Source: Chitinophaga sp. CB10
Lineage (GTDB): Bacteria > Bacteroidota > Bacteroidia > Chitinophagales > Chitinophagaceae
DNA length: 64,000 nt
Assembly: GCA_001870995.2 (NCBI GenBank)
Contig: MLAV02000009.1
Location: 124,001 to 188,000, forward strand
Direction: 5' to 3'
Both the position numbers and the translations under genes were made by a program. Position 1 is the first letter of the stretch; the number at the start of each line of letters is the position of its first letter. Shown one piece after another: positions 8,711 to 16,653 of the stretch. The notes beneath the pieces are model-generated. The model searched no databases. It worked only from the letters and a program-made list of their open reading frames with translations, and was not told the DNA's origin.

Positions 8711-9619
8711 ATGGAGGAAACCCCATCTTTAAATTTAAACAATTTTCATACCGATTACAAGGCTGCTGTTTTAGCGGCGGAATTGGTGGAAGCAGGAATA
8801 GACCTTAACCGTATCTTCATTTGGCCTGCAGGAGCGGGCCGCCGTAATTTTTCCAAAGATGTACTGAGCGTGGAATGGTATTCGCCGGCAGGTGGATTCA
8901 AAGATTATTTATGCATTAAAACCAACCGGGAAGGGCTGTACGACATGTTGCCGGAAGGGCTTTTCCATACTGCCGTTCCCTATTCCTCCACCCGTTCCAC
9001 GGAGGAGTTGATAGACCAGATCAAACTTCACAAGGAGCAGGAAAAGGCGGCGCGCAAATTTTTCATGCCGCTGGAAGCGGAGATCAACCTGTTCCGCGTG
9101 CTGATTGAATTGTATGAAAATAAAATCGACAAGAAGAATTTCTATAATGAGCTGATAGATATTTTCAAACCGGGATGGGAAATATTTGAACTGCTGGATC
9201 ATCAGCAGGCAAATATATTCCTGCACCTGATCCCCCTGCTGCATGATACCAAAGGGGACCTGGAAAAATTACAACAGGTATTACACCTCATGCTGCAAAT
9301 GCCCGTGGCGGTGCATACTGCGCCCGGCCGTACTTTAACGGCTACGGAGGATTGCCTGCTGGGCGATACAAGGTTAGGAGTGGATATGATAGCGGGCAAT
9401 ACTTTCCTGGAAGGAGATGAAGAGGTGATAATCCGCGTAGGGCCTGTTACGGTATCGCAGGCCATGGAACTGATGCCCGGCGAGCGTTTGGAAAAAGTGG
9501 TGCGCTGGCTCGTGAGTTATTTTGTACCGGCGGATGTGGAAGCGCGATTGGAAACAGCGCTGGCGGAGCGCAAGGCAGCGCTGGCAGAGAGCGTGCTGGG
9601 GGTTACTGCGTACCTGTAG
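8711..9619 (+). CDS. tssG: T6SS baseplate protein TssG
   Basis: A 302-residue TssG-like protein, the partner of TssF in the baseplate wedge. It aligns in length and overall pattern with the short Bacteroidota TssG proteins. An acidic helical N-terminus is followed by a central helical segment rich in Leu/Glu and a C-terminal beta part with a GDTRLGVDMIAGNTFL motif (about residues 218-233) resembling the TssG LGxxxxLG block. It is the last T6SS gene before the tRNA-Arg and ends at a bidirectional terminator hairpin. Confidence 0.75.
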   Translation: MEETPSLNLNNFHTDYKAAVLAAELVEAGIDLNRIFIWPAGAGRRNFSKDVLSVEWYSPAGGFKDYLCIKTNREGLYDMLPEGLFHTAVPYSSTRSTEELIDQIKLHKEQEKAARKFFMPLEAEINLFRVLIELYENKIDKKNFYNELIDIFKPGWEIFELLDHQQANIFLHLIPLLHDTKGDLEKLQQVLHLMLQMPVAVHTAPGRTLTATEDCLLGDTRLGVDMIAGNTFLEGDEEVIIRVGPVTVSQAMELMPGERLEKVVRWLVSYFVPADVEARLETALAERKAALAESVLGVTAYL

Positions 9620-9651
9620 GATGTTGAATGATACTTATTGCATAAAACGAC

Positions 9652-9676
9652 AAAAGCCGCTGGATCAGCGGCTTTT
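9652..9676. terminator. Bidirectional intrinsic terminator between tssG and tRNA-Arg
   Basis: A perfect 11 bp inverted repeat (AAAAGCCGCTG / CAGCGGCTTTT) with a 3-base loop and T-rich flanks on both strands. It can end tssG on the plus strand and the tRNA transcript on the minus strand. Confidence 0.8.
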
Positions 9677-9686
9677 CTATTTTTCG

Positions 9687-9760
9687 TGTCCCGGATTGGA
9701 TTCGAACCAATGACCTACTGCTTAGAAGGCAGTTGCTCTATCCAGCTGAGCTACCGAGAC
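9687..9760 (-). tRNA. tRNA-Arg (anticodon TCT)
   Basis: Read on the minus strand, the 74-base gene folds into a full cloverleaf. The acceptor arms GTCTCGG and CCGGGAC pair with one T-G, the D arm carries AGCTCAG...GAGC, the anticodon stem ACTGC/GCAGT encloses the loop CTTCTAA with anticodon TCT, and the T loop is TTCGAAT. The discriminator base is A and CCA is not encoded. The 3' end points toward the T6SS genes. Confidence 0.97.
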
Positions 9761-9814
9761 ATCCCGGCCATCCTGACTGATAAATTCATATATTTATCTA
9801 TCATTTTGGGAGTG

Positions 9815-9847
9815 CAAATGTATAAATTTTTCTCTTAAAAAAACAAA
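9815..9847 (-). promoter_or_regulatory. Promoter for tRNA-Arg
   Basis: On the minus strand, TTTG (9844-9847), a 21 bp spacer and TACATTTG (9815-9822) match the Bacteroidota -33/-7 consensus exactly. Transcription would start about 50 bases before the mature tRNA 5' end. Confidence 0.7.
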
Positions 9848-9881
9848 TTAATTTTATTTTTTTCGATAATGTTGTGATTAT

Positions 9882-10553
9882 ATGGACGTAAAAATTGAAT
9901 CAAGCTGGAAGGAAGTACTGAAAGACGAATTCCAGAAATCGTATTTCGAACAGATTGTCATGTTCCTGAAACATGAAAAGGCGCTCGGTAAAACAATCTA
10001 TCCCAAAGGGGATGAAATCTTCAACGCATTCGACAAAACTCCTTTCGATAAAGTAAAGGTAGTTATTCTTGGCCAGGATCCGTATCATAACGAAGGGCAG
10101 GCGCATGGCCTTTGCTTCAGTGTGCAGGACGGCGTAAAACCTCCTCCATCCCTCGTCAATATCTATAAGGAAATGAAGGCTGACCTCGGCCTGGAACCTC
10201 CTGCCGGCGGCAACCTTACCAAATGGGCAGAACACGGTGTACTCATGCTCAACGCCATCCTCACCGTACGCGCGCATGAACCGGCCTCCCATTCCAAGAT
10301 CGGCTGGGAAACCTTTACAGACGCCGTTATACGCAAGATATCAGATCAGAAAAGGGATGTGGTATTTTTGCTCTGGGGAAGGTTCGCTCAGGATAAACAA
10401 ATCCTCGTAGACGCTACCAAACACCATATACTCAAAGCGGCGCACCCCTCTCCTTTCAGCGCGGATAAAGGCTTCTTCGGTTGCAAGCACTTCTCCAAAA
10501 CAAATGAACTGCTGGCAAAAGCGGGTATTGAACCAGTTGACTGGCGATTATAA
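9882..10553 (+). CDS. ung: Uracil-DNA glycosylase (family 1)
   Basis: A 223-residue cytoplasmic repair enzyme that removes uracil from DNA at the start of base excision repair. The catalytic water-activating motif GQDPYH (residues 64-69, Asp66) and the C-terminal HPSPFS loop with the catalytic His are both intact, and the length is that of the family. It is followed 48 bp later by the PlsC-type acyltransferase gene in the same direction, and may share its transcript. Confidence 0.97.
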   Translation: MDVKIESSWKEVLKDEFQKSYFEQIVMFLKHEKALGKTIYPKGDEIFNAFDKTPFDKVKVVILGQDPYHNEGQAHGLCFSVQDGVKPPPSLVNIYKEMKADLGLEPPAGGNLTKWAEHGVLMLNAILTVRAHEPASHSKIGWETFTDAVIRKISDQKRDVVFLLWGRFAQDKQILVDATKHHILKAAHPSPFSADKGFFGCKHFSKTNELLAKAGIEPVDWRL

Positions 10554-10601
10554 TTGCAAGTAAATAATATTTAATATATTCGGGTATGCGCTGAATAGCG
10601 A

Positions 10602-11360
10602 ATGAACGGCTATATGAAACTGATAAAAGATATATTCGGAAGAATCTTTGCGCTGTATGCTCTCCTGCTCTTTGCGGGTACCATGCTGATTGTGTTTATC
10701 CCTATCTGGATATTCTCCTTTTTTCCTGATCCTAAAAAAACACGCGGCTTCATTACCATCGGCAGGATATGGATGAAAGTCTATATGCCGCTGATCGGCT
10801 GCCCGGTGCGGATCAAAGGCAGGGAATATTTTGAAGATGGTAAAACCTATGTGGTCGTATGCAATCACAATGCGCTCATCGACGTGCCCGTTACCACACC
10901 AGGCGTGCCGGGCGTTAATAAAACGCTCGCCAAAGCATCCATGGGTAAAATTCCCCTCTTCGGGGTGCTTTACCGTATAGGCGGCATCCTGGTGGACCGT
11001 AAGGATGAACAAAGCCGTAAAAACAGCGTGCTGCAAATGCGTGAAGCGCTCGAAAAAGGCATGCACATGCTCCTCTACCCGGAAGGCACGAGGAACCGCA
11101 CCAACGAGCCGCTGAAGCCCTTTTACGACGGCGCTTTCGCACTCGCCATCGAAGCGCAGGTACCCATCATTCCTTCCCTGCTGTTTCATACCAAAATCGT
11201 TAACCCGGCGGACAAAGGCTTTTACGCCTGGCCGCATCATATCGATTATCACTTCCTCCCGCCCGTGCCTACCACCGGCCTTACCAAAGAAGATGTGCCT
11301 GCGCTGAAGGAGAAAGTATTTAAAATCATGTGGGACTATTACGTTGCATATAACCGGTAG
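10602..11360 (+). CDS. plsC: 1-acyl-sn-glycerol-3-phosphate acyltransferase (PlsC family)
   Basis: A 252-residue membrane-associated acyltransferase that adds the second acyl chain during phosphatidic acid synthesis. It has an N-terminal membrane helix (about 18-41), the HX4D catalytic motif (His89, Asp94 in NHNALID) and the EGTR substrate-binding motif (161-164). Both motifs have the standard spacing. A second in-frame Met lies four codons in and could be the start. It converges with lptD across a shared terminator. Confidence 0.92.
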   Translation: MNGYMKLIKDIFGRIFALYALLLFAGTMLIVFIPIWIFSFFPDPKKTRGFITIGRIWMKVYMPLIGCPVRIKGREYFEDGKTYVVVCNHNALIDVPVTTPGVPGVNKTLAKASMGKIPLFGVLYRIGGILVDRKDEQSRKNSVLQMREALEKGMHMLLYPEGTRNRTNEPLKPFYDGAFALAIEAQVPIIPSLLFHTKIVNPADKGFYAWPHHIDYHFLPPVPTTGLTKEDVPALKEKVFKIMWDYYVAYNR

Positions 11361-11416
11361 ACCGGAGCCTTAGCGGGAACCGGTAGCGCCGGCAGCGCCA
11401 CCGGAAGTCATAAAAA

Positions 11417-11444
11417 AAAGACGAAGCCATAACGCTTCGTCTTT
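11417..11444. terminator. Bidirectional terminator between plsC and lptD
   Basis: An 11 bp inverted repeat (AAAGACGAAGC / GCTTCGTCTTT) with a 6-base loop. The minus-strand side is followed by eight T residues, so it strongly suits lptD and also serves plsC. Confidence 0.85.
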
Positions 11445-11512
11445 CTTATATCTTTTCCCGTATATCCCTAACCGTTATACACCGACACGCTTTCTACGTA
11501 TAGGCTACACCG

Positions 11513-14326
11513 TTAGTTATTACTATAATACGTTCGCGATCGGTTAAGCCGCAGGTCTCGCAGGATACCCGCTTTCGGGTTGATCGTAATACTGAACTGA
11601 CGGTAGGTACCAAATGGCACCAGGTTGATCGACATCTGCCAGCAGTGCAGGTCGCGCGAGATATAGAGGTTCGTATAGGCGATCTCCATGGAAGTAAAAT
11701 CGAAACCGCTGTTCATACCGATCTTCCACTTCGGCGTCAGGCTGAAGTCGCCGTTGAAGCTGACATACTGCCGCAATTCCTTCACCACGCCGCCGGAATC
11801 CGGAATAACGCGGTTGGTATAGGTCAGGCTATAGGAAAGGTCCAGCCGCCACGGAATATCGAAATCCACGTACTCACCCGGGTTGTTGCGCATCATCTGC
11901 AGCTGCCGCTGCTGCGCCGCCTGCAAGGCATTCTGATCCATCACGCTCTGCAAACTATCCAGCGTTTTTTGCCGCTGGTCATCGCCGCCCTTCTTGTCCT
12001 TTGACTGGAAGGAAGTGGACATGGTGATGGATGCATTCGTGAGGCGGCCCAGACTCAGCTTGCCATCCTGCCATACGTAGCGGTCCTTGCGGACGCCGCT
12101 CTGCTCATTGGTCACATACGGGTCCAATGTACCGCTGGCCGAGATATTCAGCTTTTCAAACAGGTTGGTACGGGCGTACAGGCTGAAAGGCGATAACTTA
12201 AAGGAGTCCGCCACGAAGTTATAGTTGGTATTCAGGCCGAAACCATCCAGCAGCTTGATCTTCTTCTCATGATTGCCGCTGGTATCCTTACGGCTGTAGA
12301 CTTTCATTTCCAGGTTATTGTCCAGGGAGAAGCTCATCCCTCCGAAAGTCCCTTCGCCCGGCACGCCGATGACAGAACCCTGGAAGTAGGACGCCCGCTG
12401 GAAATCCCCGTTGGAGTTATACTTCATGTCGTAATAAGCGCCCTGCGTGAGGTCCGGCCGGTAGGTCAACCCAATGGAGGGGCGCATAACGTGCCGGATC
12501 TTGCGGATCTTACCCTGTCCAAAATCATACATACCATATAAAGCGGTAGCCAGCGATACGCTGGTACTCAGCTCGTGCTGCGCAAAAAAGCCATTGGTAT
12601 AGATGGTATCCAGCGCGCCCATCTGCCCGGTGCCCAGGTTTCTTTTCCGCGGGTTCCACTGGCGCTCCGTCTTTTTGGTGTACCAGTATTCGGTAAAGTT
12701 CACGCTTGGAGAAAAGGTGAATGACTTCATCACCGGGATGGAAAACGAGATAGGGATATTTTGTTGCATACCGGTTTGTAATGCGTCAAACATCTCCTTT
12801 TTTCCGAAGGCGGTATCCTTGAAGTAAGCCTGGTTACGGAACTGGTTGGTATAGCTGATACCGATTTTCTGATACCATTTCGCGGTACCTATCAGTTCTT
12901 TCGGCTGGAAAGGATAGATGGTTTGCACCGAGAAGTTCGCATCCGGGAAGGTCAGGGACACATCTCGGGTTTGCAGGTTCTGGTTATCCGATAAGTTTAC
13001 GGTGAGGTTGTAAGGCTTGTTCTGCCAGGTTTTGGAGAAACTGATACTGGAACCGATGTTATTGTTTACGCGGGTCGCGTAGTCGTACACGTTATACTGG
13101 TTATAGGAGCTGGTCCCGAAGTTTACGCTTGCCCCGAAGTTAATACCCGGGCGGGCCTTGCTGTCCATCGTGTGGTTCCACATCACGCGGAAATCGCGGC
13201 TCTTGACAAACTCCTGCGGCACGGACGGGTCGCCCAGGCGGGTATTGGCAAAGCTCAGCGTCATCCCGCCGCTGTATTTATACCGTTTGCGGTAGGTAGG
13301 GCTGGCGGTGAGGGCCCAGCTGCCGTACGAGTAGATATCCCCGCGGAGGGTCATATCCAGGTGTTCGCCCATACCGAAGTAGTAACCGCCTTGTTCCAAT
13401 CCCATCCCTTTCTGCGCGTTGGTGACGAACTGCGGCGGCAGGATACCCGAGCGCTGGCCCTGGGTGATGGGGAATATGGCGAATGGTATGAACAAAGGTG
13501 TGGGAATGCCTTGTATTTCGAGGTTGGCAGGCCCTGAAACGATCAGTTTATCCGGGATTACCTTGATTTTCTTAGCCCGGAAGCTGAAGTGCGGGGTATC
13601 CAGGTTACAGGTCGTATAGCCGTTCTTGAAACCGAAGATGGTGTTATCGGCCATGCGCTTGGTTTTTTCACTATGCACATAGCCTTCCCCGTATTGGGAC
13701 CTGGTGTTGATAATTAACGCTTTGGAGGAAGTGAAGTTATATTCAAGCGTGTCCGACTTGGCGCTTTGCCCGCCGTCGTTCATCACGGGGCGGCCGATGT
13801 AATTACCGGCAGAATCCTTTCCGTGTACGGCCGTCATCACCCCGGTTTGCTGGTCAAAGCTCACCTGGTGGGCCGTCAGGTCGATGGTTTTATATTTTAC
13901 GTTGGCGTTCCCGTAGAGGTAGAACTGCTTTTTCTGCACCATCAGCACCATGGAATCCTCCGCTTTGGCCGTAACCACGGCGTCCAGGGAGTCTTTGGAG
14001 GCTTTGGGGAGAGACAGGGAGTCCACCGTAACGATAGTGGTATCGCGCAGGGTCGAATCCCCCGGCAATATTAAAGCCGCGGAATCGCCCGTTTTAGGCG
14101 CAATCAACGTATCTTTAGGCCTGGAGGGAACAACCGGCTTAATCGTATCCGCTTTTTTCGCAGGCGCAACGGTGTCTGCAAAAAATTTGTTAAATCCGAA
14201 AAATCCGTGTGGCAAATTCCCAGCCGATGCATCTATAATAAAGGGAACGGCGATAACTATACCTGCAAAAGCCAGGTATGTCTGTCGCAAAAACTTTTTA
14301 TAATTATTTTTGTAGCTAGAGCTCAT
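11513..14326 (-). CDS. lptD: Putative LPS-assembly outer-membrane protein LptD
   Basis: A 937-residue protein expected to insert lipopolysaccharide or lipooligosaccharide into the outer leaflet of the outer membrane. An N-terminal signal/anchor helix (about 12-32) is followed by a Pro/Ser/Asp-rich low-complexity linker (50-115) and an OstA/LptA-like beta-jellyroll (about 130-260, with repeated YGNANVKYKTIDLTA-type strands). The rest is a long beta-barrel domain with alternating aromatic strands ending near the C-terminus. It is divergent from the amidase-MCE-OstA-like series, which includes a second jellyroll protein of the same pathway. A perfect promoter lies just upstream. Confidence 0.88.
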   Translation of the reverse strand: MSSSYKNNYKKFLRQTYLAFAGIVIAVPFIIDASAGNLPHGFFGFNKFFADTVAPAKKADTIKPVVPSRPKDTLIAPKTGDSAALILPGDSTLRDTTIVTVDSLSLPKASKDSLDAVVTAKAEDSMVLMVQKKQFYLYGNANVKYKTIDLTAHQVSFDQQTGVMTAVHGKDSAGNYIGRPVMNDGGQSAKSDTLEYNFTSSKALIINTRSQYGEGYVHSEKTKRMADNTIFGFKNGYTTCNLDTPHFSFRAKKIKVIPDKLIVSGPANLEIQGIPTPLFIPFAIFPITQGQRSGILPPQFVTNAQKGMGLEQGGYYFGMGEHLDMTLRGDIYSYGSWALTASPTYRKRYKYSGGMTLSFANTRLGDPSVPQEFVKSRDFRVMWNHTMDSKARPGINFGASVNFGTSSYNQYNVYDYATRVNNNIGSSISFSKTWQNKPYNLTVNLSDNQNLQTRDVSLTFPDANFSVQTIYPFQPKELIGTAKWYQKIGISYTNQFRNQAYFKDTAFGKKEMFDALQTGMQQNIPISFSIPVMKSFTFSPSVNFTEYWYTKKTERQWNPRKRNLGTGQMGALDTIYTNGFFAQHELSTSVSLATALYGMYDFGQGKIRKIRHVMRPSIGLTYRPDLTQGAYYDMKYNSNGDFQRASYFQGSVIGVPGEGTFGGMSFSLDNNLEMKVYSRKDTSGNHEKKIKLLDGFGLNTNYNFVADSFKLSPFSLYARTNLFEKLNISASGTLDPYVTNEQSGVRKDRYVWQDGKLSLGRLTNASITMSTSFQSKDKKGGDDQRQKTLDSLQSVMDQNALQAAQQRQLQMMRNNPGEYVDFDIPWRLDLSYSLTYTNRVIPDSGGVVKELRQYVSFNGDFSLTPKWKIGMNSGFDFTSMEIAYTNLYISRDLHCWQMSINLVPFGTYRQFSITINPKAGILRDLRLNRSRTYYSNN

Positions 14327-14341
14327 GTGTTAAGGCGGGCA

Positions 14342-14375
14342 CAAACCTACAAGTTTTTGGACAATTTATTACAAA
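14342..14375 (-). promoter_or_regulatory. Promoter for lptD
   Basis: On the minus strand, TTTG (14372-14375), a 22 bp spacer and TAGGTTTG (14342-14349). Only 15 bp separate the -7 element from the lptD ATG, so the leader should be about 10 nt. Confidence 0.6.
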
Positions 14376-14449
14376 TGATAACTTGTAAAGTTTGGCGGGA
14401 AAGCAAGAAATAGGCAATAGAAGTGCGCATGTGGCCAGCAAATTATTAA

Positions 14450-14480
14450 TTTGACAAATAAACTTATTTTTTATTTTTTG
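14450..14480 (+). promoter_or_regulatory. Probable promoter for the amidase gene
   Basis: TTTG (14450-14453), an 18 bp spacer, then TATTTTTTG (14472-14480), one base longer than the usual -7 box. If it is used, transcription starts after 14480. This excludes the in-frame GTG there and favours the ATG at 14510. Confidence 0.4.
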
Positions 14481-14509
14481 TGATTACAGCACCCATTAAA
14501 AAGAGAATC

Positions 14510-15475
14510 ATGCGCTGGAACCGATTTTGGACTTTAGGACTGGGAACTTTATTCACCTGTACCTTTTTCATTCAGGCAAAAAACACACCAGTTTCCCCGA
14601 AACAGGACGTTTCAGGAAACCAGGGGAAGCCTATCAGAACGATTGTAATCGACGCGGGGCACGGTGGGCACGATGTGGGCGCCCGCGGCAGCTACTCCAC
14701 CGAAAGCCAGATAACCCTCCAGGTAGCATTGAAGCTGGGAAAGATCCTGGAAGAGAACATGCCGGATGTAAAGGTAGTGTACACACGAAAAACCGACCGT
14801 TTCGATGACCCGAGGGTCAAAGCCAACATCGCCAACGACGCCAAAGGTGAACTGTTCGTATCCATCCACTGTAACTCCGCCGCTAAAATAAGAAGACAAA
14901 CAGGTTCCCAAACCGTGTACCGTAAGAAAGGGAAAAAGAAAGTAGCCGTGAAAGTGCCTACCTATGCTTATTACCCTAACCCGGCAAAAGGTACGGAAAC
15001 CTACATCTGGGCCACCAGTAAGAACAACGCGAAAATGGAATCCCTGAAACAGAATTCCGTAATCGTGCTGGATGCCAATTCCGAAGAGTCCCGCGCCCTG
15101 ATGGACGATACGGACCCGGAAACCTTCATCCTGCTCAACACCCTGCGTAACGCTTACTTTGACCAGAGCCTCCGGCTGTCTACCCTCATTGAAGACGAGT
15201 TTACCAAGGTAGGCCGCATCAGCCGCGGCGCCCGGCAGCGTAACGAAAAAGGCATCTGGGTACTTTCCGCTACCGCAATGCCCAGCGTGCTCGTAGAACT
15301 GGGCTTCATCTCCAACCCGGAAGAGGAAGACTACCTCAACTCCGCCAGCGGCCAATCCGAACTGGCCAACGGGATCTATAAAGCGATTAAGCGTTACCGT
15401 GATGAACTGGGCCGCTTTACCATGAACCGCCCGGCCGAAGCAGAAGGCGCCTCCAATACCGTTAGCAGCCGCTAA
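14510..15475 (+). CDS. N-acetylmuramoyl-L-alanine amidase (Amidase_3, AmiC-like)
   Basis: A 321-residue zinc amidase that cleaves the stem peptide from MurNAc in peptidoglycan and is probably periplasmic. The N-terminal hydrophobic segment (MRWNRFWTLGLGTLFTCTFF) looks like a signal peptide. The catalytic fold begins with TIVIDAGHGGHDVGARG (zinc His), continues with SIHCNSA (second zinc His) and ends with VLVELGFISN (catalytic Glu), all intact. An insertion with a Lys-rich patch (RKKGKKKVAVK) lies after the SIHCN motif and may be a regulatory loop. The ATG was chosen over the GTG at 14480 because of the promoter position and signal peptide. Confidence 0.92.
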   Translation: MRWNRFWTLGLGTLFTCTFFIQAKNTPVSPKQDVSGNQGKPIRTIVIDAGHGGHDVGARGSYSTESQITLQVALKLGKILEENMPDVKVVYTRKTDRFDDPRVKANIANDAKGELFVSIHCNSAAKIRRQTGSQTVYRKKGKKKVAVKVPTYAYYPNPAKGTETYIWATSKNNAKMESLKQNSVIVLDANSEESRALMDDTDPETFILLNTLRNAYFDQSLRLSTLIEDEFTKVGRISRGARQRNEKGIWVLSATAMPSVLVELGFISNPEEEDYLNSASGQSELANGIYKAIKRYRDELGRFTMNRPAEAEGASNTVSSR

Positions 15476-15618
15476 TACGCCATAACTTATACCCGGATTC
15501 CGGGAGCCGCCGCCACCTGGCCGCTCCCGGTACCCCGGAAACTCCGCCCCTCCCCAAATATTCTTCCCTATAATTATCAACATTTTATTTCTGACACGCC
15601 CCGGACATCCTTTTTGAT

Positions 15619-15626
15619 TATTTTTG
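15619..15626 (+). promoter_or_regulatory. -7 element (TATTTTTG) for the MCE gene
   Basis: An exact TAnnTTTG match 21 bp before the ATG at 15648. It covers the in-frame TTG at 15624, arguing that translation begins at the ATG. Confidence 0.4.
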
Positions 15627-15647
15627 CGTCAAACGTGTACGAACCAC

Positions 15648-16646
15648 ATGCTCAAATTATCTAACGAAACAAAAGTGGGCATACTTACTGTTGTAGGTAT
15701 TACCCTCCTTGTACTGGGCTTTAATTTATTGAAGGGAAAGAGCCTGTTTAAACGGACAAAAACTATCTACGCTGTATATACGCAGGTAAATGGCCTGCAA
15801 CCTTCCAACGCCGTACAGGTAAACGGCCTCGTGGTAGGGAACGTCGCCAACCTGGACGTGATGGATCAAAACGCAGGACGCATCCTCGTGACCCTTACCA
15901 TCACCAAAAAAATTGAAATCCCCCGTAACTCCGTGGCCCGCATCAGTTCCGACCTGCTGGGAAGCAAAACCGTGCAGCTGGACCTGGGCAACTCCACCGA
16001 GTACCTCAACAGCGGAGATACCGTGTACGCCGCCGTAGACGGCTCCATGACGGACGCCCTCAAGGAACAACTCAACCCCCTCGTGAAAAAACTCCAGGGG
16101 ACCCTCATGAATATCGACTCCGTGCTGCTCAACGTAAACAGCCTGCTGGACTCCACCTCCAAAGGCCATCTCCATCAGGCCATCGGTAACCTGGAAGTGG
16201 TAACCCGCAACTTTACCCATACCAGCGCCGCCCTCAATACCCTGCTGGACCCGCAGAAAGGCGCCGTAGCCGGTACCATGAACAACCTGCAGGCCGTTAC
16301 CGCCAACCTGAAAAACAGTAACGAAAAAATTTCCGCCATCCTCAGCAACGCCGAAAAAGCAACCGGCTCCCTGGCCAATGGCAATATCGATAAAACGCTG
16401 GCGGAACTGCAGGCCACTGCCGCCAACCTGAACGCCACCATCGCCAAACTCAATACCACCGATGGCACGGCCGGGCTGCTGCTTAACGACAAACAGGTGT
16501 ACAACAACCTGCAATACTCGCTCGGCAACCTGAACAAACTGCTGGAAGACCTGCGCATCAACCCTAAACGTTATGTGCACTTCTCCCTCTTTGGCAAAAA
16601 AGATAAAGTAAAACCAATACCATCCGACTCAGTAAAAGCTCAATAA
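15648..16646 (+). CDS. MCE-family (MlaD-like) lipid transport substrate-binding protein
   Basis: A 332-residue inner-membrane-anchored periplasmic protein. It has one N-terminal helix (about residues 9-27), a single MCE domain (about 35-115, with the typical VNGLQPSNAVQVNGLVVGNV segment) and a long helical C-terminal part of repeated Asn/Leu/Thr heptads that probably forms a hexameric tube or coiled coil. MCE proteins carry phospholipids between membranes with an ABC transporter, whose genes are not in this window. It lies 7 bp before the OstA-like gene, so the two are co-transcribed. Confidence 0.88.
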   Translation: MLKLSNETKVGILTVVGITLLVLGFNLLKGKSLFKRTKTIYAVYTQVNGLQPSNAVQVNGLVVGNVANLDVMDQNAGRILVTLTITKKIEIPRNSVARISSDLLGSKTVQLDLGNSTEYLNSGDTVYAAVDGSMTDALKEQLNPLVKKLQGTLMNIDSVLLNVNSLLDSTSKGHLHQAIGNLEVVTRNFTHTSAALNTLLDPQKGAVAGTMNNLQAVTANLKNSNEKISAILSNAEKATGSLANGNIDKTLAELQATAANLNATIAKLNTTDGTAGLLLNDKQVYNNLQYSLGNLNKLLEDLRINPKRYVHFSLFGKKDKVKPIPSDSVKAQ

Positions 16647-16653
16647 TCTGTCA

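Noticed and set aside
14480..14509. GTG at 14480 as the start of the amidase
   Set aside because: It coincides with the last base of a probable -7 element, and the ATG at 14510 begins a cleaner signal peptide.
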